Part shown: positions 1 to 7,339 of the stretch, in pieces | Layout of the letters: the number at the start of each line of letters is the position of its first letter | Position numbering within the stretch: the first letter of the stretch is position 1 | Source: Discostella pseudostelligera | Lineage: Eukaryota; Bacillariophyta; Thalassiosirophyceae; Thalassiosirales; Thalassiosiraceae | Reading direction: 5' to 3' | Assembly (NCBI GenBank): GCA_036940085.1 | Contig: JALLBK010000678.1 | Coordinates: 1-10,587 of the forward strand | Length of the DNA stretch: 10,587 nucleotides | Program-made: the position numbers and the translations under genes | The notes under the pieces: generated by a model | What the model was told of the DNA's origin: nothing | Seen by the model: only the letters and a program-made list of their open reading frames with translations | The model's database searches: none

Positions 1-581
1 GTAATTAACAACCTAGTTTTCACCAAGGCAGTGCTGGTGGTGACTCCCTTGTTGAGGTTGATACACCCTTCCTCACCATGAAGGGCTTTATATCATCAGG
101 CACATTGCAATGCTTACACTTTACACTTGTGACTTCTCATGCTATCATGTGCAGCCACTGGCTTCCAAATTCCAAATGTTTTGGTGATTGCAGTGAGTTA
201 GTAGTTGAATTTTTGTTGAATCACTAGTACTACTCCTCCTCCTCCTGTGATGATGCCTCTTAGGAGATTACTACTGCTTCCATGGCAACAATAGTGTACA
301 TTATGAAGAAGAGTGAGAGAGTCGTGAGGAGTGGATTGTGGACATGAACATGATGCATGATGCCCACCTTTCTGAGGCCTTTTGCTGCTCATGATCATGC
401 TGCATGATGCTGCTGCTACATACCTACTAGTAGTACTACTACAGCAGCTTGTTTTGACAGGAAGCAGGACAAGAATGTGAAGCAGCATCCAGAATGAGCA
501 TCTTTAGAGGCAAGTATGATGAGCAGCAGGAGTTGTAGTAGTATCTATGGGAGGAGGATGCTTACAGCTATGGTAGCCCCT

Positions 582-608
582 CAACAACAACAAGAACAAC
601 AACAACAT
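582..608. repeat. (CAA)n microsatellite
   Basis: Four CAA units, one GAA and four more CAA units in a row, ending in CAT. It lies outside any coding region I support, about 200 bp upstream of the carrier gene. It is likely length-variable between strains. Confidence 0.8.
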
Positions 609-703
609 CATAACCTGTGATTGTTGATTGACCCAGGATCCGGACGCCAGACAGACGAAGACTCAGCCAATTTTGCGCGCGCCGCTCCACTGGCGCCACC
701 TCC

Positions 704-727
704 GATCGGCAAAGATCGGCAATCGGC
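704..727 (+). promoter_or_regulatory. Cluster of ATCGGC repeats in the putative carrier promoter
   Basis: The hexamer ATCGGC occurs three times in close succession, at 705-710, 715-720 and 722-727, with the first two in the context GATCGGCAA. GATCGG recurs near 760. The cluster sits about 90-110 bp upstream of the proposed start at 816, where proximal promoter elements are expected. No known factor is assigned; function is inferred only from position and repetition. Confidence 0.35.
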
Positions 728-815
728 AGATTTTGGTAGTGTGGTAGCATACCTACTACGATCGGAATTGAGCAACACCACCCGCCGGGTGCGGAGACCA
801 CACAAGCTCTAGACA

Positions 816-2790
816 ATGACGAAACGTTCGGCCGCTGTCACTGTCATCGTCGCAGTACAAGTATGTGTCTCATCGCTTGGTGTGGTGGACGCCTTCAGCT
901 CTCGATGCCATCGGCATGCGACAAATCAATCGTCACGATGTAGCGATAAGCGATACTTCCAGACCAAATGCTCAACGACCCTCCGTTGATTGCTCTAATA
1001 AACTGATAGAAAATAAAACGCAACGAAATGATGCGATTCTGCATAACAGTCGAACATCAATGTCAAGACGAAATATACTCCTAACATCGGCCATTGCATC
1101 AATGGCTTTTATTCCTATGATAGAATCATCATCGGCAGCTGTTGCATCAACTGATCCATTAGAAGAGTTATCCTTCGGAACTGCTACATGGAGTGATTCT
1201 GCATTTTCATCACAACAATCGTCATCTATACCACTGAGTGCTAGAATCGTACCACCATCGTTTGCGACATATCTCGCACGGTTTCTACTTCATTATGATG
1301 AGGGTGCATCGGCATGGTGGGAGGATCAGTCTGGGTCATTTTCATTACTTCCATCGTACGAAGCGAAGAAAAGAGAGGGGAAATCATTTGGTTCATACGC
1401 GTCTTCAATACAAAAGGGACTGTATTCGTATGTTTCAGGCGAAGGCGAGAAGAATATTCAATCCTACGCAATGGTCCAAGGGCAGTACTCAACATTATTA
1501 ACTTCATTGATGGACAAATATGGTGCCAAAGACGGGGCGATTCGAGATATTGCACTATTATTTGCCATGCTTCCAGCAGTTTACCAACCAGCAGATTTGT
1601 TACGCAAAATAGACAAGGCTGCATTGACAGCCACGGCGACAAAAGAAAGCCCAACTGAATTCCCACCCAATTATCAGGAGGATTTTACACTCTTACTACC
1701 TACAAAATATCAAGCGGGATATAGTGCATCAACAAAATCCTTCACTATCATGCCGAACATAAACCTATTTGAAATCGGCATCAATGAAGATTCTGGATCG
1801 CCCGCCATTGCAACTACATTTGGACCGTTATCATCGCGTCCTCTCTCTCGGGAGCGAAAGCTGTCACTGGATGTGTATGCTTTGCTTGGAATTAGTGGTG
1901 GGGCTGGATGTGCATTGACTCACACTCTAGTTATTCCGCTCGATGTGGTGAAGACGAGGTTGCAAACAAATCCTGGTCAATATGTTGGTGTATTTGACGG
2001 TGCGACGAAAATTGCCAAGATGGAAGGGATATCATCATTATTGCTGGGCGCACAAGCAACAGTTGTGGGGTATACGTGGTATGGAGTGAGCGTCTATCCA
2101 TGCTATGCATTTTTCAAGCGGTATATAGGGGAAAATCTGCTTTCGTCTGCACTTTCTATCGCACATTCGGATGAAATAGCATTGGTCGCCGGAGCAATGG
2201 CGAGTGTTGTCGCAAGTCTGGGGTTGACACCGATCGAAGCATGTAGGATCAGGGCTGTTGCACAGCCTGAAATCTATCGCGAGATGGGTCTGTTGGGAAC
2301 ATTGAACGTGATCGCGAGCGAGAATGAGATATTAGGGTGGAGGAATCTGTATGCAGGACTTCCATCACTAATGACGCGTCAAGTGATATTCGGATCAGTT
2401 AAGTTTCTTTGCTTTGAACGAGCCTCTGATGCAATATTTTCCGTGTGGCCAGAATTGAGGGATGCTACCTACACAGCGTTGGGTGTTACTCTTTTAGCTG
2501 GAGGAATATCTGGTGCATTATCCAGTGTTGTGAGCCAACCTGCCGATTCTGTATTGACATATGTCGCAAGACAAAGTGCAGGTGGACTAAGCATACTTGA
2601 TGGTGCAAAATTGATGGTCGAAAATGAGGGAATCGAATCACTGTTTCGAGGAGTTGGAAGTAGATCTGTTTGGGCTGGCTGCATAATTGCAGGTCAGTTC
2701 TTGCTCTACGATGTATTCAGAGCATTCTTCGGCATATCCGGTGACAATCTGAATCAAGTATTAGAAGTAGTCTTGCCGAGGAATATGTAA
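816..2790 (+). CDS. Plastid-targeted phosphate-carrier-like mitochondrial carrier (SLC25) protein with N-terminal extension
   Basis: Three mitochondrial-carrier repeats fill the C-terminal half. Their signatures fit the phosphate carrier branch (PiC/SLC25A3): LTHT then PLDVVKTR in repeat 1 (1915-1959), PIEACRIR in repeat 2 (from 2230) followed by RQ...KFLCFER, and QPADSV in repeat 3 (from 2536). The His of THT and the Asp/Glu of the P-x-D/E motifs, important in known phosphate carriers, are present. The ATG at 816 (A at -3) opens a textbook signal peptide ending VVDA|F, but in another frame from the main ORF, which is open from 865. An intron at 932-1049 would join them into 618 aa. Next comes a second signal, SRRN plus a hydrophobic stretch ending SSAAVA, resembling a twin-arginine thylakoid signal, then an unrecognised ~230-residue domain. 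Inferred role: phosphate or anion transport across a plastid membrane. The carrier family is sure, the substrate probable, and the 5' structure moderate. Confidence 0.8.
932..1049 (+). other. Predicted intron of the carrier gene
   Basis: This intron is needed because the signal-peptide frame from 816 stops at 987-989, while the carrier frame is open past it. A 118-bp intron (GTCACG donor, ATAACAG acceptor, branch-like CTAAT and CTGAT inside) restores one frame and keeps both targeting signals. The donor is weak. Other pairings fail: 940 to 1009 creates a stop at the junction, and 940 to 1049 gives the wrong frame. The acceptor at 1067 is frame-compatible but cuts into the twin-arginine signal. 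A sequencing indel is the main alternative. Confidence 0.5.
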
Positions 2791-2900
2791 GCGAAGACAT
2801 CTACTCCTATTACGCAATGCAACTGAATGCAAAGCTAAAGAATGCAATGCAGGGCATCCAACTCGACCGGATAAATAATGGATGGACATCATCCTTGCGA

Positions 2901-2912
2901 CTCCACGTGTCA
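2901..2912 (+). promoter_or_regulatory. G-box, copy 1 (CTCCACGTGTCA)
   Basis: Contains CACGTG, the core bound by bZIP and bHLH factors in eukaryotes. The same 12-mer recurs at 2990-3001, 89 bp downstream. It lies about 245 bp upstream of the start at 3158. Binding is inferred from the motif. Confidence 0.45.
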
Positions 2913-2989
2913 CTGTCATTCCGTCGCCTGACAGACCACTGAATGATCGGGCCGTGCATACGTCAGACGAACGTCTGTCAGTCGATTTG

Positions 2990-3001
2990 CTCCACGTGTC
3001 A
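2990..3001 (+). promoter_or_regulatory. G-box, copy 2 (CTCCACGTGTCA)
   Basis: Identical over 12 bases to the copy at 2901-2912 and about 157 bp upstream of the ATG at 3158. Paired G-boxes are typical of light- or stress-regulated promoters in plants; the same role in this alga is inference. Confidence 0.45.
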
Positions 3002-3018
3002 AGATCTTCTTCAACTCG

Positions 3019-3030
3019 AAATGGCGGGAA
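3019..3030 (+). promoter_or_regulatory. AAATGGCGGGAA element (E2F-like)
   Basis: Its complement contains TTCCCGCC, close to E2F/DP binding sites (TTTSSCGC family). The identical 12-mer appears twice in the divergent promoter at 7071-7082 and 7096-7107. It lies about 128 bp upstream of the ATG at 3158. Confidence 0.4.
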
Positions 3031-3157
3031 CCACTGACACCACTGACACAGCCGACGACGACGGCGACGGCCGCCGCCGCCCGGCGACAAGAGCAAAATC
3101 TTGGTGTAGTAGGACGTAGATAATAATTCAAGTTCGAGAGTTGAGCATAATATTACC

Positions 3158-3802
3158 ATGAGATTGACAATAATATCGACAATATGTGCAGTGCTAGCAC
3201 TATCCGTCAATGTCGTTGACGCATTTGCGCCCTCTGTACTAGTAAATAAACGACAAAGAGCATCATCGAGACGGTCGGTGAATACGCCTCTCAATCTCTG
3301 GCTTCCCGATGACCACACGTTTGCATCCGCATCATCATTCATCGCCACAATCGACTCTGATATAGCCTCCATCCCCGATGATCAATTTGGCAAGGTGTTT
3401 GCTGGTGGCATAGGCATCATGTTTGGCTCTGTCCTCTCGACCATCTTTGTAGGGTTTCTTATTGAATCTGGTGGCGGTGGATACGCGGACTTGGTAGCGG
3501 AAACGTATGCTGAACAAAATATGGGTGAACAGGAAGAGTCATACTTGAACTCATTGGGACTGGTAAGTTGACCGAGCACCGTTTTTCTCTTCCATACAGA
3601 GGATGTATCTAAGTTCGTTACGTTACGCTGGGTTCTATCTTATCGATCATCTCAGAATGCGGGCCAAAAAGCTGAAACAGAGGAAATGGTGCGATCGTTT
3701 CGGGAAAAGAAGATGAAAAAAGCAGGGACATGGACAGCTGCGGATGAAGAACAAAAGCAACAACTTGTGGAAGAAAAAAGGATGTTCGATGATTATGACT
3801 AA
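3158..3802 (+). CDS. Small plastid-targeted single-TM protein, two exons, function unknown
   Basis: Exon 1 (3158-3562) encodes 135 residues and exon 2 (3656-3802) encodes 48 more plus TAA, giving 183 aa. The ATG has A at -3. Residues 1-22 form a clear signal peptide ending VVDA|FAP, the classic diatom plastid-import motif, followed by a basic Ser/Arg-rich transit-like stretch (about 30-43). One hydrophobic, Gly-rich segment at about residues 79-102 looks like a single transmembrane helix. After it come an acidic segment and a charged, Lys/Glu-rich C-terminal tail, probably helical. Exon 2 is read in phase because the intron is exactly 93 bp. I do not recognise the family; location in a plastid membrane is inferred. 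The neighbouring carrier gene is on the same strand but has its own promoter. Confidence 0.8.
3563..3655 (+). other. Intron of the small plastid protein gene
   Basis: Strong donor GTAAGT after a complete codon (Leu135) and acceptor ATCTCAG, 93 bp, phase 0. Without splicing the frame stops two codons past the donor. With splicing it continues through 48 highly charged residues to TAA at 3800-3802. Confidence 0.8.
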
Positions 3803-4096
3803 TTCATGCCATTTGGGGGTCATTACTCCCTCCGTCGGCGTGCCTGTGTTTGGAGATGTGGGGTATTGTTGACAGTTGAATATTTCCCGCAACTCGCGAT
3901 TCGTTCGGACTACAAAGGACAATTATTGATAGATATTTCGGAAGTTCGTACATATCTGATACTGATGTTGCCATGCATTCGACTACCTACCTAGCCTGAA
4001 CCGTTTCAATAGTGACAGTGCTCAGCAATTCATAGCATGAAAAAGTCTCTATTGTAGCATTATAATTAATATCTAGCACATCAATAATAGCAAATA
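3803..4096. other. Tail-to-tail spacer between convergent genes
   Basis: A 294-bp spacer between the stop at 3802 (+) and the stop at 4097 (-). It must hold both 3' UTRs and poly(A) sites. It becomes AT-rich at about 4050-4096. I see no gene in it. Confidence 0.6.
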
Positions 4097-6849
4097 TCAC
4101 CACCCGTCGTCTTCTATGTATTCATCCTCGCCAGACCCCATTGAAAATACAAGCACTTTGTCTTGCTCGTAACAAGGCACGTAAATCTTTGCATATCCAC
4201 TTTGTTGTTCCGCCGAGTACAAGTCGTCATACCCAACAGCCAAGCTTCCAACGGTAGCCTTGCACTTGATTTCACACATCAATGCATATTTTGTGCTTTT
4301 ATCAATACTGCCATCATCATTGTTATCAGTGGATTCCACGGGTCGTAGAATGTATGCAGACTCAGCACAGTCTCCAGAAAGACCAATCAATGGTCGATGC
4401 CATTTTTTGCCTTTGCCCACGCCTCCTCCACGCGTAGGGAAGAATGTGTAACAAAATCCAGGAGCACCAGGATTGATCATGTTACTCAGTTGACCTTCGA
4501 CCTTAAATCCAGATGCAATGACGCTGCGAGACCATGGCATTGTTTTCCAAGCGTCTCGGCAAGTAGGTATTCGGTAGGCGAATAACGAACCTCCGTCTAT
4601 TTTTGATTGGTCATCGGCGGTGGTATGACTAGCCTTGTCAAATTTTTTCACCTCCGTGTCATCTTGCCTAGACAAATTGGAATTGACATGCCCGCTAGTA
4701 CTCTCGGCAAAACTACACTCATGGCTCGTAACCAACAAATGAGAAAAGGCATCACCATTTTTCAATGATACAACTGTGCTACCACTATCTATCACCCTCG
4801 GTCGGCTCGAATCATCATCTGACAAAGTGGCTAGTCCATCCAAGTCTGCAAGCACGGAGCTAAATGCAGCTCCGCATCGTTCATCTATAATTCTACTGAA
4901 AATAACTTTGGGTTCGGGGCCGACTTTGAGAGAATGCAAAGAGAGCCTCTTGTTGAAAAATTGACTGGCGATGATTTCAATGGTATCATCAGACGGGTCG
5001 AGATCCGCAACATTGAACATGACATCGGGACCTTCGTCCAACACTCTTTATCAACATCATATGCAAAATAAGAGCAGTTAGCAGGAGGTTTTGATTGTGA
5101 ACGAGACATAGAAAGCATAACTCACCTCAATGCCCATGGCGTGTTGCGACTACTAAAAGGATCGAAAACGGTGCCGTCTTTATCAAGTGGGGTTCCTGTC
5201 TTGATATCAAACGAATGTGGTTTGGGGCATTCCAGCCAAACAAGTTGACCTGCCCCCAATGGCTTACTACCGCCACCGCCACCGCCGCCAGAATCGTACG
5301 AACCATTGCTACTACTACCCTTGAGTAAGGGTAGAATCTTCGCCCGTGCAGCAAGAATGGAGAGCCGACCATCCCCAGTCAAATCTATCCATGTAGCTCT
5401 ATGATAGAACCAATCACCACCACCTCCAACATTAATCGTAGCACCTTGCAAATTAGTAATGCCAGTTAAACTGTCTATCCACTCGGATCGGTCATTTCCC
5501 GGTTTCCGGACAACGTATAGACCACCCTTATCCTTCCCCGGAACAAGGAAACCGTCCGTAACTAGCAATGCATCATCTAATCGACGATTAGTATTCCCAA
5601 TATCATCCGCCAGATGACTTCGTAGGTTGTTGGTATATAAGTGTCTCGGTATGGATAGTACCTCATTTGGCCATTTAATTGCTCTGGCCGTTCTATCATT
5701 CACAGTCGACATGACCCCCGATTTCACGTCGAGTGTGTGCATCTCTCCCCTTTGGTTAGTCAACGAGAATCCCGTTACCCAGAGGCGTTCTCCACCCAAG
5801 TTTGTCGATTCATCATTGTTATCAATATCGATTTTGTTTTGCTTCGAGGCGAGGATGTCGTCATTGCGCAATTTCCAACTTTTCCATTGTCCGAAAACCC
5901 CACCATTGCTTCCTCCTCGTTGCATCTCCGATGGGTTCAGTGATCTCCCGGCACCACCTTTTGGCAAAATATTCACATATCCCGGTTTCTTCACATGTAT
6001 CTCCGCCAACAATTCCAGACTTAAAAATTCGTAATCACCATGCAATTCCTCACGCTCCTTATCATCTAACCAATGAAATATATCGTACGATGCCAAACTC
6101 TTTTCGATACTTGTGCCATTTAAATAAATCTGTGATTCCGCATAGCCAAGCCATTTCTTGGTTGGATTTTGTTTCACACTGACGTAGAGGGGATATTTCC
6201 CGGTAACGAATCGCTGCCGTCGCATGTTGGATGTTTTGGCCATCATACTGTGATGTGCCTTGGAGAGACGTGCTAAGGAAGAATAGGATTTGGCATTGCG
6301 TGTTGTGAAGGTGGAAGAAGTGGTGTCGAGTGTGTCGAGGAGTCGTTCACTGACGCTAACGAGATCGTTGACGACATTGAATTGATTGAAGGATTCGTCG
6401 TCTTTTTCTTTGGTTTTGATGACAACATCTTCGTTGATTTGTTCTGTACTGGGAATATGATGCTCATCAATACCATTGTGTCCATTCAAACTATGTTCAG
6501 ATGGAAATGGTGGTATAAAGCTTTCGTCTCTCGACTTCATTGTCTTGTTCAGTGTGACGCTCTCTTTTACATTCTGAGATAATGTTGCGTCATCCTTTGT
6601 CGACAGAGCAAATCGAACATTATGATGCCATTGACGCCGTGATATTGGTGTCATGAACGCTACCGTGCCACCAAAACCAAGCGAAATTTTTATCATCATT
6701 GATGATGTAGCTGCTGCCATAACAGCGACGGCAGCACTCCTTCTTCTTCTCCTCCGCCGCCGAATGTTGTGAAGCTCACAACATGACGACGATGGTTGAT
6801 GCACCGACATCGACATCAAAATATTGCATTCAGCCACTTCGCCGATCAT
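4097..6849 (-). CDS. FG-GAP/VCBS-like beta-propeller protein with signal-peptide-like N-terminus, two exons
   Basis: Exon 1 is 6849-5126 and exon 2 is 5045-4097, together 890 aa from the first in-frame ATG (6849). Later ATGs at 6816, 6810 and 6720 are alternatives. Residues 30-37 are an Arg run, followed by a hydrophobic Ala/Met/Gly stretch ending TVA|FMTP (about residues 62-68), which resembles a signal peptide with a plastid-import motif. A disordered Ser/Thr/Asp-rich part follows. The C-terminal half has calcium-loop-like repeats of the FG-GAP/VCBS type: WIDLTGDGRLSIL (D489-D493) and NVADLDPSDDTIEII (586-600, just after the splice), plus weaker blades such as SVLADLDG, VIASGFKV and LIGLSGD. 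A glycine run and an acidic Ser-rich loop interrupt the blades. No catalytic motif is seen. Such propellers usually bind partners or ligands; the role here is unknown. The gene shares a divergent promoter with the RetSat-like gene. Confidence 0.75.
5046..5125 (-). other. Intron of the beta-propeller gene
   Basis: An 80-bp intron on the minus strand with donor GTGAGT (from 5125) and acceptor GATAAAG (ending 5046), phase 2. Joining gives ...NTPWALR-VLDEGPDVMFNVADLD..., which runs straight into a well-formed VCBS-like motif. Without splicing, exon 1 stops at TGA (5124-5122). The nearby acceptor two bases downstream would shift the frame. Confidence 0.85.
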
Positions 6850-7036
6850 CGCTGCGGCAACTACCTGTACCAAATCGTTGCTAGCTCGGTGAGTTCGTCA
6901 ACAAAGGCTGTGGCGGACACTGCTGCTACTACCACATTCCCAAGGGTCGTCGTCGTCGGCGGCGGCAGCCGTCGTCTTCGTTATTGTTATTGCAGCGAAG
7001 AATGGTGTCGACAATCTTACACGTGGAGTACCATAA

Positions 7037-7047
7037 TTTTGGCGGGA
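7037..7047 (+). promoter_or_regulatory. TTTTGGCGGGA element (E2F-like)
   Basis: Matches the core of canonical E2F sites (TTTGGCGGGA). It is 24 bp upstream of the first of two AAATGGCGGGAA copies. Factor binding is inferred. Confidence 0.45.
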
Positions 7048-7066
7048 GACATTAAAGTTGAAGTGC

Positions 7067-7108
7067 GGCAAAATGGCGGGAAGTAATTGTGGCAAAAATG
7101 GCGGGAAG
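7067..7108 (+). promoter_or_regulatory. Two near-identical GGCAAAATGGCGGGAAG repeats
   Basis: GGCAAAATGGCGGGAAG (7067-7083) and GGCAAAAATGGCGGGAAG (7091-7108) differ by one A. Both include the 12-mer AAATGGCGGGAA found also at 3019-3030. They lie about 220 bp from the propeller start and 230 bp from the RetSat-like start, so they could serve either gene or both. Confidence 0.5.
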
Positions 7109-7251
7109 AAGATCTCAAGTTGCACAGAGTTGCACCATCCACAGACTTCCACGTCGAAACCACGGCGACGTCAACCACCACAAAATCACAAAATCCGCAC
7201 CCCTTGATCATGACCATGCATGACCGCCGCGATGGTGATGGCAAACCGCCC

Positions 7252-7302
7252 GTAAGTAGGACAATCTCTCCAACTACTCAAACACCAACAATTCAACTTT
7301 AG
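7252..7302 (+). other. Possible short 5' UTR intron of the RetSat-like gene
   Basis: A strong donor GTAAGT and an acceptor CAACTTTAG bound 51 bp of CA-rich, G-poor sequence. It ends 37 bp before the ATG at 7340. Frames upstream of it do not connect to the main ORF, so it would be non-coding if real. 51 bp is short for an intron. Confidence 0.3.
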
Positions 7303-7339
7303 AAAAGACAAACTCCTTCACCATTAAGCCATTTCCAAG

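Larger units (their letters stand above)
1..815. other. Gene-free, triplet-rich region upstream of the carrier gene
   Basis: I find no supportable gene here. Open frames on either strand are short and made of low-complexity triplets (CTG/CAG, ATG/CAT, TAG/CTA, CAA/TTG). Visible structure includes CTCCTC runs near 232-245, the repeated 9-mer GCATGATGC at 355-363 and 402-410, the palindrome CATGATCATG at 390-399, a 14-bp perfect palindrome of TAG/CTA triplets at 428-441 and a CAA run at 582-608. The last ~150 bases are more GC-rich and are probably the promoter and 5' UTR of the gene starting at 816. The first part could hold the 3' flank of a gene outside the window, but nothing shows this. 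Confidence 0.6.
2791..3157 (+). promoter_or_regulatory. Intergenic spacer and promoter of the small plastid protein gene
   Basis: This 367-bp spacer holds the 3' end of the carrier transcript and the promoter of the gene at 3158. Visible elements are two identical G-box 12-mers, the inverted repeat CAGACG-AA-CGTCTG at 2964-2977, an overlapping CRE-like ACGTCA at 2960-2965, the element AAATGGCGGGAA at 3019-3030, and a tandem 9-mer CCACTGACA at 3031-3048. A GAC/GGC/GCC-rich stretch runs at about 3050-3085. The pentamer TGTCA or its complement TGACA occurs seven times between 2908 and 3048. Confidence 0.55.
6850..7339. promoter_or_regulatory. Divergent promoter between the propeller gene (-) and RetSat-like gene (+)
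   Basis: 490 bp separate the two head-to-head start codons, so both promoters must lie here. The most ordered part is 7037-7108, with three GGCGGGA boxes. Short ORFs in the spacer have no recognisable content. A possible 5' UTR intron lies at its plus-strand end. Confidence 0.6.

Noticed and set aside
198..488. Minus-strand 96-codon open frame
   Set aside because: Composed of Ser/Cys/His low-complexity residues from triplet-rich DNA; no domain, no signal peptide.
671..680. TTTTGCGCGC as an E2F site in the carrier promoter
   Set aside because: It does not fit TTTSSCGC once aligned and lacks the GGCGGGA core seen in the other promoters.
865..867. ATG at 865 as the start of the carrier gene
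   Set aside because: It gives a non-targeting N-terminus and lies inside the signal-peptide reading frame that starts at 816, which has a better context and a clear function. Kept only as the fallback if there is no intron.
3050..3090. GAC/GGC/GCC run as a CRISPR-like or structural repeat
   Set aside because: No repeat-spacer pattern; it is simple GC-rich triplet sequence in a 5' flank.
2761..3372. Minus-strand 203-codon open frame overlapping the small plastid gene
   Set aside because: It runs antisense through the promoter and exon 1 of a better supported gene and consists of Arg- and Ser-rich sequence from GAC/GCC triplets.
4163..4585. Plus-strand small open frames across the propeller exon 2
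   Set aside because: They are antisense shadows of a frame with clear repeat motifs and show no content of their own.
6871..6873. Propeller gene starting at 6873
   Set aside because: The codon there is TTG, not a usual start in a eukaryotic nuclear gene. The first ATG in frame is at 6849.
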